Below are positions 1 through 8,242 of a stretch of 16,270 nt of DNA, in pieces (position 1 is the first letter of the stretch; each line of letters opens with the position of its first letter). This stretch comes from Clostridiaceae bacterium (GTDB taxonomy: Bacteria > Bacillota > Clostridia > Clostridiales > Clostridiaceae), in contig DOKV01000167.1 of the NCBI GenBank assembly GCA_003510765.1, positions 1-16,270 of the forward strand, written 5' to 3'. A program made the translations under genes and the position numbers. The notes below the pieces were generated by a model, which was not told where the DNA came from, did no database searches, and was given only the letters and a program-made list of their open reading frames with translations.

Positions 1-251
1 AGGGCCAAAGCCTTTTCTGCCCCTAGGACATAGGCTGTGGTCACATCCCCACCTAAGAGGGTGAGGACTTTGTCCCCTTTTCGCTCTGCAGGAACCCTGG
101 GAATAGAGAGTCCACCGGATACTTCAGGACAAAAAGGGTAAAGATCAAAGCGCTCTTTAAGGGTCATAATCCAAGGGTAGTCAAAGGACTTCCCATCATA
201 GCGCACCGCTTCTCCTAAAAGACAAGCGGAGACAAGAAGTTTTTCCTTCAT
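1..251 (-). CDS. DUF523 family protein, 3' end cut by window edge
   Basis: The first 83 residues are visible; the rest lies beyond position 1. The N-terminus MKEKLLVSACLLGEAVRYDG, followed by FCPEVSGGLSIPRVPAE around residues 42-58, matches the DUF523 (YbbK-like) family, whose usual length is about 150 residues. The family has conserved Cys residues in the SACLLG and FCPE motifs, both present here (C10 and C42). Its biochemical role is not established, so none is assigned. The ATG lies one base after the mutS2 stop (TAA-G-ATG) and has no clear Shine-Dalgarno of its own, so it is probably translated by coupling to mutS2 as the last visible gene of that operon. Family assignment is fairly sure; function is unknown. 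Confidence 0.8.
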   Translation of the reverse strand, partial: MKEKLLVSACLLGEAVRYDGKSFDYPWIMTLKERFDLYPFCPEVSGGLSIPRVPAERKGDKVLTLLGGDVTTAYVLGAEKALA

Positions 252-252
252 C

Positions 253-2598
253 TTATTTCAAGGTGACAATGGTGACACCCTTTCCCCCTTCGCCATATTC
301 GCCCAATCGATACTTCTTCACATGGGGATGATGACGGAACATATCCCACAGGTATTCTTTCAGCACCCCGGTGCCCATACCATGGATGATGGTTACTTCA
401 TTGAGGCCGCCTAAAGAGGCTTCATCTAAGTAGTAATCCACGGTGCGTTCTGCTTCCAAGGCATCAGACCCACGAACATCACAGCTTTGGGCAACGCTGC
501 GAAGATTCAACCGGGCTTCTCTCTTTTCCATTTTGCGTTGCTGCTTGGTTTCTTTCACCACCACCAAATCTTTTTTATTCACAGAGAGCTTCATGATTCC
601 TGCTTGGACCATGAGATCGCCTTTGGCATCAGGCAAGGTTAAAATGGATACTTTTTGATTTAAGGTGGACAAGAGGACTTCTTGTCCTTCTGTAAAGGAA
701 GTCACTTCTTCCCCTTCCACCTTTTGGAACAGGCTTTCTCCGGTATCTTTGTCCAAATCTTTCTTTAAGGAATCTCGAAGGGTTTGGAGGCTTCGTCTAC
801 TGTCTTTTACCGAAAGGTTTTGCTCAATGTCTCGAAGATCTTTCAGCAGTTGGTCCGCTTTTTCCTTGGCCTCTGCCAGGTACTTTTTAGATTCTTCTCT
901 GGCTTCTCGCAAGGCTTTTTCTCGAATTTCCTCAATGCGGTGGAGTTTTTTACTCAGCTCTTCTTCTTTCTTTTCCAAGGCTCTTTTGATATTTTCAGCC
1001 GTCCGAGCATCTTTGGAGGCATCACGTCTAGATTTTTCAAGGCTTTCGATGAGCTCTTCAAAACGTAAGGCTTCGTCGTCAATGAAGGCTCTGGAACGTT
1101 CAATGACCGCCTCGGATAAACCAAGTCTTTTGGAAATAAGAAAGGCATTGGATTTTCCTGGCACCCCAATGAGCAGCCGATAGGTAGGTCTTAGGGTTTC
1201 CACATTAAACTCCACGGAAGCGTTCAACGTTTTTGGGGATTTCAAGGCGTAGGCTTTCAGCTCACTATAATGGGTGGTGGCCAAAATCCTTGTGCCCCGC
1301 TCCTTTAATGTGTCTAAGATGGCCATGGCCAAAGCAGCCCCTTCTGTGGGGTCTGTTCCAGCCCCCAGTTCATCAAAGAGGACCAGGGATTTTTCATTGG
1401 CGGCATCCATGATGTTCACGATGTTCACCATATGGGAAGAAAAGGTGGATAAGCTTTGCTCGATGCTTTGTTCATCGCCAATATCCGCATAGATGTCTTT
1501 GAAAAGACCAATGCTGGAGCCTTGGGTCACAGGAAGGAGGATCCCAGCCATGGCCATGAGATGCAGTAACCCCACGGTCTTCAGCGTGACGGTTTTTCCT
1601 CCGGTATTGGGTCCTGTGATGATGATGGAGGTGACCCCTTCTTCCATGTAGATGGTGGAAGGCACCACCTCTTTATAAGGAATCAATGGATGCCGAGCAT
1701 CCCTCAGATTGAAGGTCAAATCTTCTCGAACCTCAGGTAAGGTGCCGTCGGTTTCGCTGGCGTACTTGGCCTTGGCAAAAATCACATCTAAGGCATAGAG
1801 CACAGTAGCATTGGTTTGCACCAAAGAAAGATCTGTGGCCACCTTTCCAGAGAGGATCATGAGGATCCGTTCTATTTCAGCCCGCTCTTTGAGCATCAAT
1901 TCTTTGATGTCATTGTTGAGGTTCACAAGGCCCATGGGCTCGATGAATAAAGTGGCTCCAGAAGCGCTTTGGTCATGGACCAATCCCTTCACTTGCCCTT
2001 TGTGTTCCGCCTTCACAGGAATCACATAACGGTCTCCACGCACGGTATAAATGGCATCTTGTAAGTATTTCTCATTTTCTCGGACCAGCCCTTGGATTTT
2101 GTCTTTCACAGAGTTTGTTTTTTCCCGGAGGGCACGTCTGATTTTTAGGAGGGTATCACTGGCCCCATCGGCCATTTCATTCTCCCCCACAATGGCACTA
2201 TAGATGGCATTTTCCAAAGGGCGTAGAGAAGAGATGCCGTAGGTATGCTCCTTCAGGGCACGGATGGACTCTTCCTTCCCAATGTATTCCTTCAGTAGCC
2301 GTGCACTTTTCATGGCATTGGCTATTTTCAGGAGGCCATCCATGGACCCAGTGCCGCCTTTTCCAATGTAGTTGAGACTCCCTCGCACGTCATAGACCCC
2401 TTCAAAAGGTGCATTGCCCTTTTCTTCTAAAAGCCTTTTGGCCTCATAGGTTTCTTCCAGGGCAGATGTAATTTCAGTTTTGGTGGCAAAAGGTGCCAAA
2501 GTGAGTACCCCTTCTTTCCCTGGAGAAGAAACGGCATAAAAGGCAATCTTGTCACGAATTTTATTGAATTCTAGTTTCGTTAGGTTTTTTTCGGTCAA
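253..2598 (-). CDS. mutS2: MutS2 family ATPase/Smr-domain protein
   Basis: The 781 residues are a normal length for MutS2. The N-terminal core is followed by the ATPase with Walker A GPNTGGKT (329-336), a signature stretch STFSSHM (384-390) and Walker B LVLFDELGAGTD (405-416). A long charged coiled coil spans about 510-620, and a C-terminal Smr domain about 706-781, with HGMGTG at 739-744 and DVRG (707-710) where the family often has DLRG. MutS2 lacks the mismatch-recognition domain of MutS. Family members act in recombination control and, in Bacillus subtilis, in splitting collided ribosomes. The start is TTG, abutting the stop of the upstream U32 gene with zero spacing; an AGGGGTGGAG ribosome binding site just upstream and the family-typical MTEKNLTKLEFNKI support it. 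It forms an operon with the U32 gene and the DUF523 gene. Confidence 0.96.
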   Translation of the reverse strand: MTEKNLTKLEFNKIRDKIAFYAVSSPGKEGVLTLAPFATKTEITSALEETYEAKRLLEEKGNAPFEGVYDVRGSLNYIGKGGTGSMDGLLKIANAMKSARLLKEYIGKEESIRALKEHTYGISSLRPLENAIYSAIVGENEMADGASDTLLKIRRALREKTNSVKDKIQGLVRENEKYLQDAIYTVRGDRYVIPVKAEHKGQVKGLVHDQSASGATLFIEPMGLVNLNNDIKELMLKERAEIERILMILSGKVATDLSLVQTNATVLYALDVIFAKAKYASETDGTLPEVREDLTFNLRDARHPLIPYKEVVPSTIYMEEGVTSIIITGPNTGGKTVTLKTVGLLHLMAMAGILLPVTQGSSIGLFKDIYADIGDEQSIEQSLSTFSSHMVNIVNIMDAANEKSLVLFDELGAGTDPTEGAALAMAILDTLKERGTRILATTHYSELKAYALKSPKTLNASVEFNVETLRPTYRLLIGVPGKSNAFLISKRLGLSEAVIERSRAFIDDEALRFEELIESLEKSRRDASKDARTAENIKRALEKKEEELSKKLHRIEEIREKALREAREESKKYLAEAKEKADQLLKDLRDIEQNLSVKDSRRSLQTLRDSLKKDLDKDTGESLFQKVEGEEVTSFTEGQEVLLSTLNQKVSILTLPDAKGDLMVQAGIMKLSVNKKDLVVVKETKQQRKMEKREARLNLRSVAQSCDVRGSDALEAERTVDYYLDEASLGGLNEVTIIHGMGTGVLKEYLWDMFRHHPHVKKYRLGEYGEGGKGVTIVTLK

Positions 2599-4947
2599 TT
2601 ACTCCACCCCTCTTTTATAATGTCCTCGATTGAAAGCCTCTAAAGGGAGGGGGGCTTCTGTGAGAAACGCTTCCACAACCCTTGTGGCTTCTTCATAAGT
2701 CTCTGTGGTTAAATCGATTCTATGGGCAGTGAATCCCATGGCTGAAATCTCTTTTGATGTGTCCAAAAGATTTTTGGGTTTGCCATTCATGATGTAGCTT
2801 CGACAAAAGATGTCTGTCATTACGGGGAAGGTTTCACCCATACGATCTTTTAACCGGAAGTGTTCTGTCATGCAAATTTCATTACATGGTGTTCCTTTCT
2901 TCATGCCTCCCACAGTGGCACCCACTGGGCAATATTCACTGTGCATCAGTTCTTGCCGCCCATAGAGCAAGGTGATGTAGCGTTCTTTATCCGTGAGGGC
3001 TTTCAACTCTTTTTTGTTGAGCTCTTCACTGACCATGGCCATGGAAAGATCCTCCCCATAAAAATCCAATGCTTTACTGTTCATGAGATTCAGTTTGTAA
3101 TCCCCAATGATGGTAAAGTCCTTGGAGAGGGCGCGAATGACCCCAGCATTGTTGGTGACAATCCCTGCCAAGGGTCCTGCTTCTTCAAGGTTTCTCACTC
3201 GGGTCAAGACCCCATGGAGTTCTTGTCTTAGGATATTAGATACTTTCACGTAGATCTTCAAGTCGCTCTTCGACGCTAAAAGGGCCTTGATGTCAGAGAA
3301 GCTTACATACTCCGCGCCCCGATAAAATGGATAAAAGAGGAGCTCTTTGGCCCCATGGCATAGCGCCGCTTTCAGCTGATCTTTGGTGGAGATCGCCACC
3401 AAGCGTAGATGGGTGGCTGAGGGGGCTTTTATGGAGGGAAGCTTAGGTGTTTGTCCTTTAGGAAGAGGTCTTTTTTTACTCTGGATTTCCTTTGCGACGA
3501 CCTCTTCTAACAAAAGACGCCGAAGCTCGTTAAGAACTTTCACCGGCAAAAATCCTTCTTCAAAGACGTCGAAATGCAAAGTGTCTATGACAAAGGGGTT
3601 CTCGCCACTTTTTTTCAAGGCTTCTTCCACACGTTCTTTTAACAACGGTGCTTTCAAAGCCTGTTCTACCAAAGAAGAGGTGCTTTTTTCATAGGTGTTG
3701 CCTTCATGGTGAAGGGATAAGGTGGCCACATGACCTGGCTTAAACACCAGGTGCGCAGTCAAGGGGATCTTTCGATCATAAAGACCGTTGTGGCTTCTAC
3801 GAAGCTCTTCCATGAGCACCGCATCATAGGTTTTATAAAGAGGTCCTGCAGGAAGTTTTCCACGGCCTAGGAGGCTGACTAAAGACCCTTCTTCAGCCAC
3901 ATCTACCACTTGTCCCTTGAGGCGCAGCCCTTCCACCGTGAGTCCTTTTTCGCCTACACGGATGCCATCGCCTTTTCTCAAAGGCTTCGTCAGGGCAAGG
4001 GCCCCATCGCCCTTTACGGTCCCAATGGGGACCCCTGTATTTTTCGGGTAGTGAAAGGACATGAGATCACTGCCGATTTTCCCGAAAAACCATCCATCGG
4101 AGAGGCCTTCTCGGTTGAAGACCTTCAAGAGATTTTGACGATGGGTGGGGGATTTCTCCCCATCCAGGGCTTCTCTAAAGGATTTCACCGTGGCGGCCAC
4201 ATATTCAGGACGCTTCATTCGTCCTTCGATCTTTAAAGAGGATACACCGGTATCCACCAAAGCCTCTAGATCATCGATGGCGGTGATGTCTTTGGGACTC
4301 ATGAGATAAGCCTTTGCACGAGAGATCTCTTGTTCATCTATCAGATCATAAGGCAGTCTACAAGGCTGTGCACAGCGTCCTCGATTGCCGCTCCGCCCCC
4401 CTAATATACTACTCATGAGGCATTGACCAGAGTAGCTGATGCAAAGGGCACCATGGACAAAGACTTCTGTTTCAACCCCTAAGTCTTTACTGATGTGCCT
4501 CATTTCTTCAAAGGTGAGCTCCCGGGATAAAACGATGCGCTGGATGCCTTTTTCAGTGAAGTATAAGGCCCCTTCCCCATTATGCACTGTCATTTGAGTG
4601 GATGCATGGAGTTCGAAATCCGGTAAGGTTTCCTTTAAGCGCAAAATCAGTCCTGTATCTTGAACGATGAGGGCATCGACCCCAATTTCATACAAAAAAT
4701 GAGCATAGGAAACAGCCTCTTCCAGCTCTTGATCTTTTAAGAGGGTGTTTAGGGTAATATTTACAAGGACGCCGTAACTGTGACAGTAGTCCACGGCATC
4801 CTCTAATTCTTTTTCTGTAAAATTTGTGGCATAGGCTCTGGCTGAAAACTTGGTCCCACCCAAATATACGGCGTTGGCACCATTTTGCACAGCCATAACC
4901 AAAGCCTCCATGCTGCCTGCTGGGGCTAATAATTCGATCCTTTTCAC
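2599..4947 (-). CDS. U32 family protein (RlhA/YegQ-like, long clostridial form)
   Basis: This 782-residue protein begins with the U32 signature MKRIELLAPAGSMEALVMAV and has the VHGALCISYSGQC region followed by GNRGRCAQPCR. Cysteines at 169, 176, 192 and 196 form the usual U32 four-Cys set. The middle section (about 300-490) fits the DUF3656-type region of long U32 proteins. The C-terminal third carries a second set, C673, C688, C692 and C715 (CPVGATVGG, CNEIC, DIFCRSY). Although named peptidase U32, E. coli relatives RlhA and TrhP hydroxylate 23S rRNA and tRNA and need iron-sulfur proteins for activity, so an RNA-hydroxylation role is the likeliest inference; a peptidase role is not excluded. 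The start is GTG with GAGG nine bases upstream. It is the first gene of the operon with mutS2. Confidence 0.9.
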   Translation of the reverse strand: MKRIELLAPAGSMEALVMAVQNGANAVYLGGTKFSARAYATNFTEKELEDAVDYCHSYGVLVNITLNTLLKDQELEEAVSYAHFLYEIGVDALIVQDTGLILRLKETLPDFELHASTQMTVHNGEGALYFTEKGIQRIVLSRELTFEEMRHISKDLGVETEVFVHGALCISYSGQCLMSSILGGRSGNRGRCAQPCRLPYDLIDEQEISRAKAYLMSPKDITAIDDLEALVDTGVSSLKIEGRMKRPEYVAATVKSFREALDGEKSPTHRQNLLKVFNREGLSDGWFFGKIGSDLMSFHYPKNTGVPIGTVKGDGALALTKPLRKGDGIRVGEKGLTVEGLRLKGQVVDVAEEGSLVSLLGRGKLPAGPLYKTYDAVLMEELRRSHNGLYDRKIPLTAHLVFKPGHVATLSLHHEGNTYEKSTSSLVEQALKAPLLKERVEEALKKSGENPFVIDTLHFDVFEEGFLPVKVLNELRRLLLEEVVAKEIQSKKRPLPKGQTPKLPSIKAPSATHLRLVAISTKDQLKAALCHGAKELLFYPFYRGAEYVSFSDIKALLASKSDLKIYVKVSNILRQELHGVLTRVRNLEEAGPLAGIVTNNAGVIRALSKDFTIIGDYKLNLMNSKALDFYGEDLSMAMVSEELNKKELKALTDKERYITLLYGRQELMHSEYCPVGATVGGMKKGTPCNEICMTEHFRLKDRMGETFPVMTDIFCRSYIMNGKPKNLLDTSKEISAMGFTAHRIDLTTETYEEATRVVEAFLTEAPLPLEAFNRGHYKRGVE

Positions 4948-4989
4948 TACTCTTTACCTCATCTTCTCTTCTTCAAAAATTTCTCATCC

Positions 4990-4998
4990 ATTATATCA
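4990..4998 (-). promoter_or_regulatory. Extended -10 promoter for the U32-mutS2-DUF523 operon
   Basis: On the minus strand the sequence TGATATAAT combines a perfect TATAAT (-10) with the TG of an extended -10 element. No good -35 hexamer lies 16-18 bases upstream, which is usual for extended -10 promoters. Predicted transcription starts near 4983, leaving a leader of about 36 nt before the GTG at 4947. It sits immediately after the zapA terminator hairpin. Confidence 0.5.
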
Positions 4999-5000
4999 TA

Positions 5001-5026
5001 AAACCGGAACCCTAAGGCTCCGGTTT
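5001..5026 (-). terminator. Hairpin terminator after zapA
   Basis: The arms AAACCGGA and TCCGGTTT pair perfectly, with an inner G-U/C-G/C-G extension and a TTAG loop, giving an 11-bp stem. On the minus strand the stem runs into TTTTAT, a short T-tract, so termination may be partial. It is 27 bp past the zapA stop and directly before the U32 promoter. Confidence 0.6.
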
Positions 5027-5053
5027 CCTTGATTCTTATGGGATCCCTAAAGG

Positions 5054-5674
5054 CTACTTGGATTTTTCCTTCAAGATGGGATTCTTTTCCCGCTTCTCTT
5101 TTTCTTTGTGCTCTTTGGTTTGGGTCAGCTGGGTATCAAAAAGCTTTTTTTGAAGCTCTAACACCTTATACTTATAAGACTGAAGCTCAAACTTTAGTTC
5201 TTTGCTTAGCTTGGATAAACTCTCATTCTCATCCCGGTATTCTTTGGCGCTGTCTTGAGTGAGTCGAAGCTCCGTTTCTAGGCGCTTGATTTCCCGTTCT
5301 TTTTGAAGCTTTTCTTTGCTGTCCTCTTGCTTTAGCTTAGACACTTCTTCCTGAAGCTTTTTGTTCTCCCTTTGGGTTTTTTCCAAAGCTACTTCTAGAA
5401 GCTTCATCTCTTCTTTGAGGCCTTCTGCTTTTTTGTACACAGAGCCTTCGGCGCTCTTTAAGCCCAGTAGTTCCGCCTCTTTTTTATTGGCCCGATCCAC
5501 GGCATTTAAAGCAGCAAGGACTGAAGCGGAGGAGGTATCAATTTGATGGTTCCGCTCCAAAATGGAGGTGATCATCTGGTGTACTTCTTTCCCCACTTCT
5601 TTTAAATAGGCTTCGTTTTCTTCCCCTTTTAGGGTGTATTCTTGTCCACAGATGCGAACGGTCACTTTGTTCAT
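5054..5674 (-). CDS. zapA: ZapA-like cell division protein with long coiled-coil tail
   Basis: The N-terminal ~90 residues from MNKVTVRICGQEYTLKG match ZapA, the small coiled-coil protein that bundles FtsZ at the division ring. The SSASVLAALNAVDR segment is the helical dimerisation part. The protein is 206 residues, against about 85-110 for classical ZapA. The extra ~110 residues are almost entirely Glu/Lys/Leu/Gln heptad-like coiled coil ending in a highly basic tail (KEHKEKEKREKNPILKEKSK). An upstream TTG at 5737 keeps the frame open but adds residues that do not fit the family. The ATG at 5674 has AAGGAG 12 bases upstream, a somewhat long spacing. It lies between the pheT terminator and its own terminator, so it is probably monocistronic. 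The N-terminal assignment is good; the tail's job is unknown. Confidence 0.83.
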   Translation of the reverse strand: MNKVTVRICGQEYTLKGEENEAYLKEVGKEVHQMITSILERNHQIDTSSASVLAALNAVDRANKKEAELLGLKSAEGSVYKKAEGLKEEMKLLEVALEKTQRENKKLQEEVSKLKQEDSKEKLQKEREIKRLETELRLTQDSAKEYRDENESLSKLSKELKFELQSYKYKVLELQKKLFDTQLTQTKEHKEKEKREKNPILKEKSK

Positions 5675-5765
5675 TGGGTCCCCCATCTCCTTTCTGTCTG
5701 CTTTGTATCCATAAAGAACCTTCCGGTGTCTACACAAGAAGGTGTTTTTTCATTCAGTATCTCCT

Positions 5766-5771
5766 ATTATA
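5766..5771 (-). promoter_or_regulatory. Candidate -10 for zapA
   Basis: A perfect TATAAT stands on the minus strand just downstream of the pheT terminator's T-tract. No convincing -35 is present at 16-18 bp spacing; the bases there overlap the terminator. The leader to the zapA ATG would be about 85 nt. Confidence 0.4.
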
Positions 5772-5782
5772 GACTGATTTTC

Positions 5783-5824
5783 AAAAAAAATCATCCGTCT
5801 TTAGGGAATTTCCAAAGACGGATG
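5783..5824 (-). terminator. Strong rho-independent terminator of pheST
   Basis: Perfect 11-bp arms CATCCGTCTTT and AAAGACGGATG (5792-5802 and 5814-5824 on the plus strand) enclose an 11-nt loop. On the minus strand the stem is followed by an A and then eight Ts (5790-5783). It lies 39 bp after the pheT stop. Confidence 0.93.
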
Positions 5825-5863
5825 AGGAAGTTTGTGGGGATTCCTGAAAGAATTATAGTTGGA

Positions 5864-8227
5864 CTATCTAAGTACAGCACCTAAAAGGTGTTCTAAAGTG
5901 CGGACAATTTTATCATGGACTTTGCTCACTTCTTTGTCTGTGAGGGTACGGTCTTTGTGTCGATAGACCAGGTTATAAGCAACACTTTTCTTCCCTTCAG
6001 GCAGCTGGGTCCCTTTATACACGTCAAAGAGGCTATAGCTTTCCAGGAGCTGTCCGCCTTGCTTTTTAAAGACCTTTTCCAGTTCTTGAACAAGGATGTC
6101 CTCCTCCAAAATTACTGCAATGTCTCGAGTTACAGAAGGATACTTTGGAATCTCTTGATACTTCTTTTCCCCTGTGGCCATTTCATAGAGGACAGCCAAA
6201 TCCATTTCCAGGAGATAGGAAGTTTTTTCCATTTGATAGTTTCTAGAAACCTTGGGATGGATTTCCCCAAAGGTGCCAAGGAGCTTCTTACCAAGGAATA
6301 GGTCTGCAGATTTTCCCGGATGGAAGGACGGATGAGCAGAACGCTCATAAGTGAGATCCTTTAGCCCAAACTCTTCTGCCAGTACTTCCACCATCCCCTT
6401 GAGGTGATAGAAGAGATCTTGTCCATAAAGGCCAATGGCAAGGATTTCCTTTTCTAGAGGTAAGGATCCATCGGTTTTCAAGTAGATTTTGCCGATTTCA
6501 TAAAGAGATGCTTCGTCATTACTTCGCGCCTCATTTCTTGCCAAGGACTCCATCATGGAGGAGAGCATGGTGGTTCTCATCACGGAGAAATCTTCACCTA
6601 AGGGGTTTTTGATTTCCACCATGTTTCTTAAGGGGGACGCCTCCGGGAGCATCAGCTTGTTTAAGTCTTTTCGAGAGATGAAACTGTAGCTGATGGACTC
6701 ATATAGTCCTTGGGCCACCAACGTACGCTCTAGTTTTTGACGTAGGAGCTGATGAGGATAACGACCTCCTCGAGGAGCGTTTACATGGGGCTGCCTGGCC
6801 TGAATGTTGTTGTAGCCATAAATCCTGGCCACTTCCTCGGCAATATCTTCTTTGATGAACAAGTCGTTTCTAAAGGTGGGGGTTTGGAGATGGAGTAGAT
6901 CCCCCTCCAGGTCCACTTGGATTTCTAAGGCCCTTAAGATCCTTGCCATGTTTTCCACGGAAATCTCTGTGCCTAAGAAGCCATTCAAATAGGAAGCGGA
7001 AACCGTCAAGGTGTTCTGGGTGCGAACCTCGTTATACACATCCACCGTGTAATTCAGCACTTTCCCAATGCCCAAGGCTTCAATGAGATGACACACACGG
7101 TCCATGGCTAACTCAGCCAGGTTTGGATCGATGTCTTTGTCAAATCGTGTGGAGGCATCGGTGCGAAGATTTAAATGTGCTGATGCTTTACGGATGGTGA
7201 CCCCATGAAAATTGGCAGACTCTAAGATCACCCGGGTGGTATCTTCTTTGATTTCCGAGTCTAGTCCCCCCATGAGCCCTGCAAGCCCGATGATCTTTTC
7301 ATCATCTTGAATGAGGAGGGTCTTTTCTTTCAAGGTTCTTTCGGTACCATCTAAAGTGGTGAATACTTCCCCGCCCTTGGCTTCTGTCACACGGATGAGG
7401 TCTTGGGTGATTTCTCTTTTATCAAAGGCATGGAGCGGTTGTCCCAGCTCCAGCATGACAAAGTTTGTCAAATCCACCAGGTTGTTTATGGGACGAATGC
7501 CCGCTTCAAGGATTCTCTTCTTGATCCATTCAGGGCTTTCACCAATTTTTACATCCACCACTTCCCTGGCCATATAACGACGTACCAAAGGGGTGTCCAG
7601 GGAAACTTTTATTGTTTCCTGGGTGCTGTCTTTAGTGGTAAAGTCCATGGCAGGTTTCTTCAAAGGCAATCCATAGACTGCGGCCACTTCTCTAGCCAGG
7701 CCCAGGATGCTGAGACAATCGGGGCGATTGGAGGTGATTTCCAAATCTAGAATGCCTCCATTTAAGTTTAGGGCGTCTTTGATGTCCACACCGATGATGG
7801 TGTCATGAGGGAGGATCATCAACCCATCACAGGTGCCCTTGTCCTTTAAGCCCAATTCTTCTTCAGAGCAAAACATCCCATTGGATAAAATGCCACGAAG
7901 CTTTCCTTTTTTGATCTCCACGCCTTCCCAAAGGGTAGATTGATGAAGGGCTGTGGGTACCACATCCCCTTCCTTCATGTTGGTGGCTGCGGTGACAATG
8001 ATGATGGGTTCTTCTTGTCCAATGTCCACAGTGCAGACCTGAAGCTTGTCTGCTTCGGGGTGTTTTTCAATTTTTGTGATTTTTCCAGTGACAATGTTTT
8101 GGAGGATGTCAAAGGGATTTTCCAAGCCTTCCACCTTGGACCCGGATAGGGTTAAGGCATCTGCTAAGGTCTTTCCATCCACCTGAATGTCTACGTAATC
8201 TTTTAACCAACTGATGGGTAATTTCAT
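5864..8227 (-). CDS. pheT: Phenylalanyl-tRNA synthetase beta subunit
   Basis: The 787 residues are a normal length for bacterial PheT, which joins PheS in an alpha2-beta2 enzyme charging tRNA-Phe in the cytoplasm. Domains run in order: the N-terminal MKLPISWLKDYVDI start; an EMAP-like tRNA-binding OB fold at about 44-150 (VTGKITKIEKHPEADKLQVC); the B3/B4 editing domain at about 210-380, which in the family removes mischarged Tyr; B5 at about 405-475; a catalytic-like core; and the C-terminal FDX-ACB anticodon-binding domain from about 694 (YPSVTRDIAVILEEDI) to the end. The ATG has AAGGAGG nine bases upstream. It starts 15 bp after the pheS stop and is cotranscribed under the T-box. Confidence 0.98.
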   Translation of the reverse strand: MKLPISWLKDYVDIQVDGKTLADALTLSGSKVEGLENPFDILQNIVTGKITKIEKHPEADKLQVCTVDIGQEEPIIIVTAATNMKEGDVVPTALHQSTLWEGVEIKKGKLRGILSNGMFCSEEELGLKDKGTCDGLMILPHDTIIGVDIKDALNLNGGILDLEITSNRPDCLSILGLAREVAAVYGLPLKKPAMDFTTKDSTQETIKVSLDTPLVRRYMAREVVDVKIGESPEWIKKRILEAGIRPINNLVDLTNFVMLELGQPLHAFDKREITQDLIRVTEAKGGEVFTTLDGTERTLKEKTLLIQDDEKIIGLAGLMGGLDSEIKEDTTRVILESANFHGVTIRKASAHLNLRTDASTRFDKDIDPNLAELAMDRVCHLIEALGIGKVLNYTVDVYNEVRTQNTLTVSASYLNGFLGTEISVENMARILRALEIQVDLEGDLLHLQTPTFRNDLFIKEDIAEEVARIYGYNNIQARQPHVNAPRGGRYPHQLLRQKLERTLVAQGLYESISYSFISRKDLNKLMLPEASPLRNMVEIKNPLGEDFSVMRTTMLSSMMESLARNEARSNDEASLYEIGKIYLKTDGSLPLEKEILAIGLYGQDLFYHLKGMVEVLAEEFGLKDLTYERSAHPSFHPGKSADLFLGKKLLGTFGEIHPKVSRNYQMEKTSYLLEMDLAVLYEMATGEKKYQEIPKYPSVTRDIAVILEEDILVQELEKVFKKQGGQLLESYSLFDVYKGTQLPEGKKSVAYNLVYRHKDRTLTDKEVSKVHDKIVRTLEHLLGAVLR

Positions 8228-8242
8228 GTTCTTTTTCCTCCT

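Noticed and set aside
665..1183. Plus-strand open frame of 172 codons opposite mutS2
   Set aside because: It lies opposite the MutS2 coiled-coil segment, is Ser/Phe-rich as expected for the complement of Glu/Lys codons, and has no family resemblance or ribosome binding site.
3910..4236. Plus-strand open frame of 108 codons opposite the U32 gene
   Set aside because: Shadow of a well-supported gene on the other strand; no recognisable protein features.
5730..5753. Seven-codon frame (MKKHLLV) upstream of zapA with AGGAG seven bases before it
   Set aside because: With the -10 at 5771-5766 the transcript would start at or after the AGGAG, so the site would not be in the RNA; too short to support otherwise.
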